Shown here one piece after another: positions 13,963 to 21,707 of a stretch of 30,537 nt of DNA. The stretch covers positions 1 through 30,537 of the forward strand of contig CAPGBJ010000005.1 of assembly GCA_948616425.1 (NCBI GenBank), given 5' to 3'. The position numbers were made by a program, and so were the translations under genes. The notes under the pieces were generated by a model. It had not been told where the DNA came from and searched no databases. It saw nothing but the letters and a program-made list of their open reading frames with translations. The stretch is from an uncultured Oscillospiraceae bacterium. GTDB lineage: Bacteria > Bacillota > Clostridia > Oscillospirales > Oscillospiraceae. The first letter of the stretch is position 1. Every line of letters starts with the position of its first letter.

Positions 13963-16900
13963 ATGTCCTTTGTCCACTTACACTTACATACAGAATTTTC
14001 CCTGCTGGATGGGGCCTGCCGGATCAAGAAGTTGGTGGAGCGGGTGAAGGACCTGGGTCAGGAGGCCGTGGCCATCACAGACCATGGCTGCATGTACGGA
14101 GCGGTCGATTTCTATCGGGCCTGTAAGGCTGCAGGGGTGAAGCCCATCATTGGCTGTGAAGTCTATGTGGCCCCCCGGGGCCGGACCAGGTTTCAGAAGG
14201 TCCACGAGTTGGATGGGTCCTCTCGCCACCTGGTGCTGCTGTGCCGGAATGAGGAGGGCTACCGCAACCTGTCCTACCTGGTATCCCAGGCATATCTAGA
14301 GGGGTTCTACATCAAGCCCCGCATTGATATGGAATTGCTGCGGGAGTACTGCGGGGGGCTGATTGCCTGTTCTGCCTGTCTGGGGGGGGAGGTCCCAAGG
14401 CTGCTGCTGGCAAAGGAGTATGACAAGGCGAAGGAGGTGGCCTTGGAGATGCGCGCCCTCTTTGGAGAGGACGGCTACTATCTGGAACTCCAAGACCATG
14501 GTATTGCGGCCCAAAAGCAGGTGAATGCCGGCCTTATTCGCCTCAGTGAGGAGACCGGCATTCCCCTGATTGTTACCAATGACGCCCACTATCTGCGCCG
14601 TGAGGACGCAGAAATTCAGGACATTCTGATGTGTATACAGACCAGTAAGACCTTGGACGATCCCAACCGAATGCGGTTTGAGACGCAGGAGTTTTATGTC
14701 AAATCGGAGGAGGAGATGGCCGCCCTCTTTCCTGACCACCCAGAGGCGATTGAAAATACCGCCAGAATTGCGCAGCTGTGTAATGTGGAATTTGAGTTTG
14801 GCAAATATCACCTGCCCCTTTTCCAGCTGCCCGCAGGCTGGACAGATGGGGACGCCTACTTTGAGCACCTATGTCAGGAGGGATTTTCCCGGCGCTATCC
14901 CGATTCGCCCCAGGGGTACCAGGACCGACTGAAGTCGGAAATGGACATGATTCGAAAGATGGGATTTGTAGATTACTTTCTCATTGTGTCTGATTTTATT
15001 GGATTTGCCAAAGGACAAGATATCCCGGTGGGTCCGGGGCGAGGGTCGGGCGCCGGGTCGATGGTGGCCTACTGCCTTGATATTACCGATGTAGATCCTA
15101 TGCGGTTTGGCCTGTATTTCGAACGTTTTCTGAACCCTGAGCGGGTATCCATGCCGGATATTGACATTGATTTCTGTACCCGCAGGCGGCAGGAAGTGAT
15201 TGACTATGTCAAGAATAAATACGGTGAGGACCATGTAGCTCAGATTGTCACCTTTGGAACGTTACAGGCCAAGGCGGCGGTGAAGGACGTGGGGCGGGTG
15301 CTGGACCTGCCCTACGCCGAGCGAGATGCCCTGACCAAGCAGATTCCAGATGGTAAGATCACACTGAGCGAGGCAATTGCCCTGTCCAAACAGCTGAAGG
15401 AGGCATATGACGAGAATCCGCAGGTTAAACGTCTGATAGATATTGCCCTGGAGATTGAAGGGATGCCCAGAAACGCTTCTACCCATGCTGCCGGCGTGGT
15501 GATCACCCGCCGCCCGGTGGTGGACTATGTTCCTTTGGCTACCAATGACGGTGTCCCGGTTACTCAGTACGTTATGACCACTTTGGAGGAACTGGGGCTG
15601 CTCAAAATGGACTTTCTGGCTCTGCGAAATCTGACTACCATAGACGATGCGGCCAAAATGATTCGCAGAAGCGAGCCCGGTTTTACCATCAAGGCGATCC
15701 CAGATGACGATCCGGAGACGATGGCGATGCTGTCGGAGGGAAAGACCTCCGGAGTGTTTCAGATGGAATCAGCCGGTATGACCGGGGTCTGTGTAGGGCT
15801 GAAGCCCAGAGATATTGAGGATATCACCGCTATCATTGCGCTGTACCGGCCTGGACCGATGTCTTCCATTCCCAAATTTATTGAGAGCAAGCACAATCCA
15901 GACAAGGTCACGTACCGACATCCCTCTTTGGAGCCGATTTTGTCCACCACCTATGGGTGTATTGTGTACCAGGAACAGGTGATCCAGATCTTCCGGGACC
16001 TGGCGGGCTACTCGTTGGGCCAGGCGGACATGGTGCGTCGCGCTATGTCCAAAAAGAAGGCCAAGGACATCCAGCGGGAGCGTGAGGCATTTCTTCACGG
16101 AGATCCAGCCAGAGCGATTCCGGGCTGTGCGGCAAATGGCGTGCCAGAGGAGGTAGCTCAGGCCATCTATGACGATATCTCTGACTTTGCAGAGTATGCC
16201 TTTAACAAGTCTCACTCTCTGGTCTACGCGATTGTGGCCTACCAGACTGCCTGGCTCAAGTGCCATCACCCCAGGGAGTATATGGCGGCGCTACTCACAT
16301 CGGTGCTGGACAGGGCTGTAAAGGTGGCCAAGTACATCTCCTCCTGCCGGGAGATGGGAATTCAGATTCTGCCTCCAGATGTCAACCAGTCGGAGGCAGA
16401 CTTCACTGTGGTGGAGAAGGGCATTCGCTTTGGACTGGTGGCCCTGAAGGGGGTGGGGCGGACATTTATAGACAGTTTGCTGACGGAACGGGAACGGGGT
16501 GGACCCTATGCCGATTTTATGGACTTTTGTGATCGGCTCTTCGATCAGGATTTGAATCGGCGAATGATTGAGAGCTTGATTAAAAGCGGCGCCTTTGATA
16601 CTATGGGCTATCGCCGTTCCCAGCTAATGCAGGTCTACGGTCAGGTGCTGGATGGCATCGCTGCTGCGCGAAAGCGGAATGTAGAAGGTCAGATGGACCT
16701 GTTCGGACTGGGGGGTGGAGAGGCGGACAGCGTTCCGTTACCCGCCCTGGTACTTCCGGATCTGCCGGAATACACCTCCCAGGAACTGATGAATATGGAG
16801 AAGGAGATTACCGGACTCTATCTGACTGGCCACCCCATGGAACAGTACCGGGAGATTGCCCGGCAGTTCGGTGCGGTAACCATTGGATCCATTGTGGAGG

Positions 16901-17421
16901 ATTTTGAGCGGGAGGACGGGCCGCAGGAATATCGGGATGACCAGCGGGTGACCATTGCCGGCGTTATCTCCTCCTACCGTACCCGCACGACCCGAAACAA
17001 CACCCTGATGGCCTATGTAAACCTAGAGGATGATACTGCCGCTATAGAGCTGTTGTGCTTCTCCAGAACCCTCAGTGAGAGCGGCGGCTATATCCGAGAG
17101 AACAGTGCAATTTTGGCGACAGGAAAAATATCCCTCCGGGACGAGAAGGAGCCCCAGATTATGGTGGACTCTGTCCGCCCCCTGTCCAACCTGGAGGAAA
17201 GTTCCAACAAGGGGGAGACCTTGTATCTGCGACTGCCCAGCCGGGAGGACCCGCGTCTGCGAAAGGTGAGGCTGGTGCTGTCCTTTTTCCCGGGGGAACA
17301 GCAGGTTGTGCTCTATTTCCAAGATTGCGGAAAACGGGCGGGCTCCCGCTGCGAAATTCATCCCGCCCTAGTGAAGGAACTGACCGAACAGCTGGGACGG
17401 GAGAATGTGGTGGTAAAGTGA
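13963..17421 (+). CDS. dnaE: DNA polymerase III alpha subunit, DnaE1 type
   Basis: A 1152-residue C-family polymerase. The N-terminal PHP domain keeps all nine expected metal ligands (H7, H9, D16, H41, E66, H89, C139, D207, H209), unlike E. coli, so it may have its own proofreading nuclease. The palm catalytic acids are D399 and D401 in PDIDIDF and D550 in LKMDFL. An internal clamp-binding motif QMDLFGL is at 910-916, and a C-terminal OB fold begins near VTIAGVISSYRTR. The size and clamp motif fit the DnaE1 group rather than the shorter Bacillus DnaE. The frame is open back to 13849, but GAGGAGG just before ATG 13963 and the conserved FVHLHLHTEFSLLDG set the start. A PolC gene is also present at the end of the window. 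Confidence 0.95.
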   Translation: MSFVHLHLHTEFSLLDGACRIKKLVERVKDLGQEAVAITDHGCMYGAVDFYRACKAAGVKPIIGCEVYVAPRGRTRFQKVHELDGSSRHLVLLCRNEEGYRNLSYLVSQAYLEGFYIKPRIDMELLREYCGGLIACSACLGGEVPRLLLAKEYDKAKEVALEMRALFGEDGYYLELQDHGIAAQKQVNAGLIRLSEETGIPLIVTNDAHYLRREDAEIQDILMCIQTSKTLDDPNRMRFETQEFYVKSEEEMAALFPDHPEAIENTARIAQLCNVEFEFGKYHLPLFQLPAGWTDGDAYFEHLCQEGFSRRYPDSPQGYQDRLKSEMDMIRKMGFVDYFLIVSDFIGFAKGQDIPVGPGRGSGAGSMVAYCLDITDVDPMRFGLYFERFLNPERVSMPDIDIDFCTRRRQEVIDYVKNKYGEDHVAQIVTFGTLQAKAAVKDVGRVLDLPYAERDALTKQIPDGKITLSEAIALSKQLKEAYDENPQVKRLIDIALEIEGMPRNASTHAAGVVITRRPVVDYVPLATNDGVPVTQYVMTTLEELGLLKMDFLALRNLTTIDDAAKMIRRSEPGFTIKAIPDDDPETMAMLSEGKTSGVFQMESAGMTGVCVGLKPRDIEDITAIIALYRPGPMSSIPKFIESKHNPDKVTYRHPSLEPILSTTYGCIVYQEQVIQIFRDLAGYSLGQADMVRRAMSKKKAKDIQREREAFLHGDPARAIPGCAANGVPEEVAQAIYDDISDFAEYAFNKSHSLVYAIVAYQTAWLKCHHPREYMAALLTSVLDRAVKVAKYISSCREMGIQILPPDVNQSEADFTVVEKGIRFGLVALKGVGRTFIDSLLTERERGGPYADFMDFCDRLFDQDLNRRMIESLIKSGAFDTMGYRRSQLMQVYGQVLDGIAAARKRNVEGQMDLFGLGGGEADSVPLPALVLPDLPEYTSQELMNMEKEITGLYLTGHPMEQYREIARQFGAVTIGSIVEDFEREDGPQEYRDDQRVTIAGVISSYRTRTTRNNTLMAYVNLEDDTAAIELLCFSRTLSESGGYIRENSAILATGKISLRDEKEPQIMVDSVRPLSNLEESSNKGETLYLRLPSREDPRLRKVRLVLSFFPGEQQVVLYFQDCGKRAGSRCEIHPALVKELTEQLGRENVVVK

Positions 17422-17482
17422 TGTGACGCGCGGGAGAACAAGCCGGCGACGAGCTGTCTGTGGAGGATGAGGGAGGTGGAGC

Positions 17483-18208
17483 ATGGATCTGCTGGATTAC
17501 CTGCGTCAATTTAATACAGCTTCGGTGCTGCTAAGGCTGACAATGGCGGTGCTGTGTGGTGGGCTGATTGGCATTAACCGGGAGCACAAGCGCCGGCCTG
17601 CGGGTTTTCGCACATATATGCTGGTGTGTCTGGGGGCTGCTTTGACAGGTATCTTGAGTCAATATCTGTGGGTGATGATCAACACAGAGTGGGCAGAGGT
17701 CTCCGCTCTGCTGGATAAGACGGTAGACGTATCCCGGATTGGGGCCAAGGCCATCGGCGGTGTGGGCTTTTTGGGAGCTGGGACCATTCTGGTTACAGAG
17801 CAGTGGGAGGTGAAGGGGCTTACCACGGCTGCAGGCCTGTGGGCCTCTGCCTGTCTGGGGCTGGCCATCGGAGCTGGATTTTATGAGGGGGTACTTTTGG
17901 GATTTTTTTCTATATTTTTAAGTATTAAAGTATTGCCCTATATTGAGGACATGATTTTGGCCCGTTCTCGAAATATGAATCTCTATGTGGAGCTGGTATC
18001 GATGGAGAGGATGAGGGACTTTATTGGCTTTCTCCGCTCGAAAGAGATCCAGATTTATGACATGGAGATCGACCGCCAGCGGGGCAGACGAAAAGGGGAC
18101 GGGTGCGGTGTGATATTTTATCTCCGCCTGTCTAGAAGTCAATCCCATCCAAAGCTGATGACTACATTGTCTTACAGTCCGGATGTGCGTACCATTGACG
18201 AGATATAG
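17483..18208 (+). CDS. MgtC/SapB-family membrane protein, copy 1
   Basis: A 241-residue protein with about four to five membrane helices in the first 160 residues and a soluble C-terminal domain. Family marks are GGLIGINREHKRRPAGFRT (28-46), GGVGFLGAGTILV (92-104) and KGLTTAAGLW. MgtC proteins affect magnesium homeostasis and membrane energetics, and in some pathogens inhibit ATP synthase; which of these applies here is not known. GAGGGAGG at 17469-17476 precedes ATG 17483. It is followed after 11 bases by a paralogue with the same motifs. Confidence 0.9.
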   Translation: MDLLDYLRQFNTASVLLRLTMAVLCGGLIGINREHKRRPAGFRTYMLVCLGAALTGILSQYLWVMINTEWAEVSALLDKTVDVSRIGAKAIGGVGFLGAGTILVTEQWEVKGLTTAAGLWASACLGLAIGAGFYEGVLLGFFSIFLSIKVLPYIEDMILARSRNMNLYVELVSMERMRDFIGFLRSKEIQIYDMEIDRQRGRRKGDGCGVIFYLRLSRSQSHPKLMTTLSYSPDVRTIDEI

Positions 18209-18219
18209 GAAGTGGAGAG

Positions 18220-18909
18220 ATGTTTGACAGCTTGAATTTTTTGCGGGAACTAAGCCTGCTGGGGGTGAGCGCCCGAGTGCTTCTGGCGCTGATTTGCGGG
18301 GGGATGATTGGTATTGAGCGGGCGGAGAAGCGCCGCCCGGCGGGTTTTCGCACCCACATTCTCATCTGCCTGGGGGCGGCCATCACTTCGATGACCAGTG
18401 AATACCTGTTTTTAACCATGCACTACTATTTGGATGTGGCACGCATGGGGGCGGGAGTGGTATCTGGGATAGGTTTCATCGGGGCAGGTACCATTATGGT
18501 AACTCGGCGGCAGCGTGTGAAGGGCCTTACCACAGCTGCTGGCCTGTGGGTAGTGGCAATTGTGGGCCTGTGCTGCGGGTTTGGATTTTTTGAGGGAGCC
18601 ATTTACGCCACCGTTTTGGTGCTGATTGCAGAGGTTTTTTTCTCCAAGTTGGAGTATCGCCTGCTTAGAGATACCAAGGAGGTTACAGTGTATGCCGAGT
18701 ACGGAAAGCCCTCCAGCCTGGAGGATATTGTGTCTAAATGCCACATGCTTGGGGTTAAAATTGTAGACCTGGAGATTACAAAAAAGCGGGATGAGAGCGG
18801 CCACTCCTGCGCTGTACTGGCCCTTCTCTCGCGCCAGGGGGCTGGGAAGGAAGAAATTATTCAGGAACTGTCTGGAGTGGAGGGCGTGTTCAGCGTGGTG
18901 GAGACGTAA
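18220..18909 (+). CDS. MgtC/SapB-family membrane protein, copy 2
   Basis: A 229-residue paralogue of the preceding gene with the same order of motifs: GGMIGIERAEKRRPAGFRT, GIGFIGAGTIMV and KGLTTAAGLW. These are followed by more membrane helices and an ACT-like soluble tail (VTVYAEYGKPSSLEDIVSKC to the end). The N-terminal halves of the two copies are much more alike than the tails, suggesting an old duplication with diverged regulatory domains, perhaps acting as a heteromer. GGAAGTGGAGAG directly upstream gives the ribosome site for ATG 18220. Confidence 0.9.
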   Translation: MFDSLNFLRELSLLGVSARVLLALICGGMIGIERAEKRRPAGFRTHILICLGAAITSMTSEYLFLTMHYYLDVARMGAGVVSGIGFIGAGTIMVTRRQRVKGLTTAAGLWVVAIVGLCCGFGFFEGAIYATVLVLIAEVFFSKLEYRLLRDTKEVTVYAEYGKPSSLEDIVSKCHMLGVKIVDLEITKKRDESGHSCAVLALLSRQGAGKEEIIQELSGVEGVFSVVET

Positions 18910-19048
18910 GCGGTCCTTTCCTAGCGGTCCGCGGTTCCGCGTGCTGTTGCAATAGAAGGCAGAGACAGAATAAGGTGATTGGCGGTCCGTCTAGGGGCTG
19001 TGTCCCCGTCAGCGGTTTTTCCTCCTCTTTTCTGTACTGCGCCAGCAA
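18910..19048 (+). other. Intergenic region with GCGGTCC repeats and weak terminator
   Basis: The gap between mgtC copy 2 and the convergent ribU unit holds no gene. The word GCGGTCC occurs three times (18910-18916, 18925-18931, 18982-18988), and one inverted repeat GGGG/CCCC with flanking CCG/CGG ends in TTTTT near 19015-19020. That may be a weak plus-strand terminator. I see nothing else in it. Confidence 0.4.
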
Positions 19049-19054
19049 GGGCGC

Positions 19055-19087
19055 AAAAAAGCGGGACAGGGTAAATACCTGTCCCGC
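19055..19087 (-). terminator. Terminator of ribU
   Basis: GCGGGACAGG (19061-19070) pairs perfectly with CCTGTCCCGC (19078-19087) around a seven-base loop. On the minus strand it is followed by six U residues (19055-19060). It starts six bases after the ribU stop. Confidence 0.92.
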
Positions 19088-19092
19088 GAATT

Positions 19093-19722
19093 TTATTTGC
19101 TGCCGCCGTGGAGAATGGGGGAGAGCGGCTTATAGACCAGAAAGCAAAGGGCTGTGGTCAACAGTCCTTTGAGCAGGGTGAAGGGGGCATTAAAGATGAT
19201 CAGACATTCCATCAGTCCATTTGTAGAGGGGCGAATCTGGCGGTACATATGAAGGATGGCGTCAATGGGCATGAATTTGGTGTAAACAGGGTAGGCGATA
19301 TAGTAGTTCAGAGGAATGGACAGGACAGCCATGATCACCGCACCTGCCAAAACACCGATCAGCGCGCCTCGGCGGGTCTTCATGTGCTGATAGATCACAC
19401 CGGCAGGGAAGACAAAACAGGCGCCCAACAGAAAATTGCATATCTCTCCCGCGCCGCCTGTGGTAGTCATGGCCACGAAGTGAACCAAATTCTTTACTAG
19501 ACAGACAACGACCCCATAGATGGGACCCAAGCTGAAAGCGGCCAGCAGAGCGGGGAGTTCAGAGAAGTCCATCTTTACAAAGGGGGGAATGAGAAACGGG
19601 ATGGGGAAGTCTAGAAACATGAGGACAAAGGCCACAGCGGACAGCATGGCGGTAACAGTCAGGTTTCTGACCCGTGCGCGGTTGATGGATTTTACCGTGG
19701 AGACAGTGGTGGGACTGGACAT
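19093..19722 (-). CDS. ribU: Riboflavin ECF transporter S component
   Basis: A 209-residue polytopic membrane protein that binds riboflavin and pairs with the shared energising module (EcfT and two ATPases, not in this window) to import it. The sequence after the basic N-terminus has the RibU pattern: TAMLSAVAFVLMFLDFPIPF, FSELPALLAAFSLGPIYG and KNLVHF with TGGAGEICNFLLGA. The frame is open upstream to 19845, through the riboswitch end, but the real start is the ATG at 19720-19722, preceded on the minus strand by AAAAAGGAG. The upstream FMN riboswitch confirms flavin control. It is a single-gene unit with its own promoter and terminator. Confidence 0.94.
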   Translation of the reverse strand: MSSPTTVSTVKSINRARVRNLTVTAMLSAVAFVLMFLDFPIPFLIPPFVKMDFSELPALLAAFSLGPIYGVVVCLVKNLVHFVAMTTTGGAGEICNFLLGACFVFPAGVIYQHMKTRRGALIGVLAGAVIMAVLSIPLNYYIAYPVYTKFMPIDAILHMYRQIRPSTNGLMECLIIFNAPFTLLKGLLTTALCFLVYKPLSPILHGGSK

Positions 19723-19730
19723 AAAAAACA

Positions 19731-19819
19731 CTCCTTTTTGTACTTGACCGCTGAAAGACCATGTCTTCCAGGTGCCAAAACAAATAAGGAGGTGCGCTGA
19801 CCCGCGCCGAAAGGCGCAC
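19731..19819 (-). promoter_or_regulatory. Likely expression platform of FMN riboswitch
   Basis: The ribU Shine-Dalgarno AAGGAG (minus strand, 19731-19736) has an exact complement CTCCTT at 19786-19791 in the same leader, and the match extends into the neighbouring A/U bases. Beside it, 19792-19797 can pair with 19814-19819, while 19804-19808 can pair with 19813-19817; the last two are mutually exclusive. No U-run follows these hairpins. This points to control of translation initiation by ribosome-site sequestration. The pairing is seen; the switching is inferred. Confidence 0.5.
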
Positions 19820-19833
19820 ATTGTTTTACACAC

Positions 19834-19950
19834 ATCTTCTTCCATCCGGACTGTAACCGTTGGTCCCGGAGTTTCACCGGGTCAGCGGACGCCTGTGCGT
19901 CCGGTCGCGGACTTTACCGCCAGTGGGGAATTCCACCCCGCCCTGAAGAC
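19834..19950 (-). ncRNA. FMN riboswitch (RFN element)
   Basis: The minus strand carries the characteristic blocks in order: TCTTCAGGGCGGGGTG, CCCCACTGGCGGTAAAGTCC, GCGACCGG, GCTGACCCGGTGAAACTCC, GGGACCAACGGTTACAGTCC and GGATGGAAGAAGATG. The closing P1 helix pairs 19945-19950 with 19834-19839 (one G-U). It lies about 110 bases before ribU and should lower its expression when FMN is abundant. Confidence 0.96.
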
Positions 19951-19973
19951 ATTGTATCCAGTTGTCTGACCCC

Positions 19974-20002
19974 ATTATACGGCAGGCAGAAAGAAAATGC
20001 AA
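19974..20002 (-). promoter_or_regulatory. Promoter of riboswitch-ribU transcript
   Basis: On the minus strand TTGCAT (19997-20002), a 17-bp spacer and a perfect TATAAT (19974-19979). Transcription would begin near 19967, about 17 bases before the riboswitch P1 stem. Confidence 0.88.
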
Positions 20003-20125
20003 GCCCTATTTTATGGAGTAATTGGGTGGGGAGAAAGGAGGAGGTAAAGACAGGAGGTGGACTGAGAAAGGCGCTGTGTGCCCCCTTTCAGGCATTTTAT
20101 GGACAATTAGAAAAAGTTTGTCTTT

Positions 20126-20165
20126 CCCTCTATGCAAATGGCAAGAATTATATTAAAATAGAGGG
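20126..20165 (+). repeat. Inverted repeat upstream of pyrH
   Basis: CCCTCTA (20126-20132) and TAGAGGG (20159-20165) form a perfect 7-bp inverted repeat around a 26-base A/T-rich loop, ending 26 bases before the pyrH start. It could be an RNA stem or an operator. No clear promoter with proper spacing was found in the 190-base gap before pyrH, though TAAAAT at 20154-20159 might serve as a -10. Confidence 0.35.
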
Positions 20166-20191
20166 TAAGAAAAAGAACAGGAGTGGTTTCG

Positions 20192-20908
20192 ATGGCACAG
20201 CCAAAATATAAGCGGGTATTGCTGAAAATTAGCGGAGAGGCTCTGGCGGGCGACGCCTCCCGGGGACTGGACTTCCAGGTGATCGGCCGGGTATGTGATG
20301 TGATTAAACGGTGTGTGGCCGAGGGGGTCCAGGTGGGCGTCGTGGTAGGAGGCGGCAATTTCTGGCGCGGCCTGAAGGACGGAGGCGACGCCATGGAGCG
20401 GGTCAGAGCCGATCACATGGGGATGTTAGCGACCGCCATTAACGCCCTGGCCGTGGCGGATGTGTTAGAACAGAAGGGTGTGGAGGTTCGGGTACAGACG
20501 GCTATTGCTATGCAGGCTATGGCTGAACCCTATATCCGTTCGAAGGCAATCCGCCATCTGGAAAAGGGGCGCGTGGTTATTTTTGGATGTGGTACCGGAA
20601 ACCCCTTCTTTTCTACGGATACCGCAGCCGTTTTGCGGGCGGCGGAAATTGATGCGGACGTGATTCTTTTAGCCAAGAACATCGATGGAGTGTACTCCGC
20701 AGACCCCAAAAAAGATCCAAGCGCCAAAAAATATAGTAAGATCTCCTATGACGAGATGCTGGCACAGCATCTGACTGTGATGGATACCACCGCTACATCC
20801 CTGTCTATGGACAATAAGATACCTGTCCTCCTGTTTGCCTTGAAGGATCCTGAGAATATCTATCGGGTGGTCATGGGAGAGGAGATCGGGACCATCGTAG
20901 ATTTCTGA
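20192..20908 (+). CDS. pyrH: UMP kinase
   Basis: A 238-residue amino-acid-kinase-family enzyme that phosphorylates UMP to UDP with ATP, a bacterial hexamer usually activated by GTP and inhibited by UTP. N-terminal KRVLLKISGEAL is followed by VVVGGGNFWRG, the UMP-site region ADHMGMLATAINALAV, and FGCGTGNPFFSTDTAAVLRA, then KNIDGVYSADP. All are family landmarks. A GTG at 20183 is in frame, but it overlaps AGGAG (20179-20183), which is well placed for ATG 20192. It opens the pyrH-frr-uppS-cdsA-dxr-rseP-ispG-polC series, a conserved bacterial gene order. Confidence 0.96.
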   Translation: MAQPKYKRVLLKISGEALAGDASRGLDFQVIGRVCDVIKRCVAEGVQVGVVVGGGNFWRGLKDGGDAMERVRADHMGMLATAINALAVADVLEQKGVEVRVQTAIAMQAMAEPYIRSKAIRHLEKGRVVIFGCGTGNPFFSTDTAAVLRAAEIDADVILLAKNIDGVYSADPKKDPSAKKYSKISYDEMLAQHLTVMDTTATSLSMDNKIPVLLFALKDPENIYRVVMGEEIGTIVDF

Positions 20909-21021
20909 TCTCAGTAGGGATAGGGTTTCTCGTGTCTCCCCTGTGTCTGAACAGGTAGCCGAAACGGGCTGTAACGATACACAACGACATCAATATTACA
21001 GTGAGAAAGGAAGTAACAACC

Positions 21022-21576
21022 ATGAGCCCCGAAATTAAGAGCTATGATGAGAGAATGCTGAAAACCATCGAGGTAGTAAAGGCCAATTTTGCTGCGGTCC
21101 GGGCAGGCCGGGCAAATGCAGGCGTGCTGGACCGTATTATGGTGGAGTATTACGGCGCGCCGACCCCTTTGAATCAGGTGGCGGCCATCTCCTCCCCAGA
21201 TCCTCGTACTCTGGTCATTCAGCCCTGGGACAGTTCTCTGCTGAAAGCAATTGAAAAAGCTATTCAGGTGTCGGATTTGGGGATCAACCCCCAGAATGAT
21301 GGGCGGATTATCCGGCTGGCCTTCCCTCAGCTCACAGAAGAGCGCCGGCGTGACCTGACCAAGCAGGTGCGCAAATATGGAGAGGAGGGGAAGGTGGCCC
21401 TGCGCAACATCCGCCGGGACGCTATGGATGATACTAAGAAGAGAACAAAAAAGTCTGAACTGACAGAAGACGATCAGAAAGCCCTGGAGAAAGAACTTCA
21501 AGACCTGACGGATAAGCGGTGTAAGGATATTGATGAGCTGACTGCCAAGAAAGAGACAGAGCTGATGGCGGTTTAA
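21022..21576 (+). CDS. frr: Ribosome recycling factor
   Basis: A 184-residue protein that, with EF-G, splits the post-termination ribosome. Landmarks include RAGRANAGVLDRIMVEYYGAPTPLNQVA and PWDSSLLKAIEKAI, then RLAFPQLTEERRRDLTKQVRK and the C-terminal long helix with DELTAKKETELMAV. A GTG at 21001 is in frame seven codons earlier. The GAAAGGAAG at 21005-21013 is placed for ATG 21022, and the shorter protein has the standard length. It follows pyrH after 113 bases with no terminator between. Confidence 0.96.
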   Translation: MSPEIKSYDERMLKTIEVVKANFAAVRAGRANAGVLDRIMVEYYGAPTPLNQVAAISSPDPRTLVIQPWDSSLLKAIEKAIQVSDLGINPQNDGRIIRLAFPQLTEERRRDLTKQVRKYGEEGKVALRNIRRDAMDDTKKRTKKSELTEDDQKALEKELQDLTDKRCKDIDELTAKKETELMAV

Positions 21577-21601
21577 ATTCTCCTCCCAACTCATGATAGG
21601 C

Positions 21602-21623
21602 GGGCCGGTGGGGACACCGGCCC
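21602..21623 (+). other. Hairpin in frr-uppS gap
   Basis: GGGCCGGTG (21602-21610) pairs perfectly with CACCGGCCC (21615-21623) around GGGA. No T-run follows, so it is more likely an mRNA processing or stability element than a terminator. The rest of the 131-base gap shows nothing but the uppS ribosome site. Confidence 0.5.
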
Positions 21624-21707
21624 CTATGAAAGGATAGGGCTGTGTAGAGGCCAGTGGCCTCATCGGCCTGATTCTGTGCGAACGAACACATAAAGGAGCG
21701 ACCGGCC

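Noticed and set aside
20026..20211. Possible 61-residue gene before pyrH
   Set aside because: It has unlikely composition and overlaps the pyrH start in another frame; nothing supports it beyond purine-rich leader sequence.
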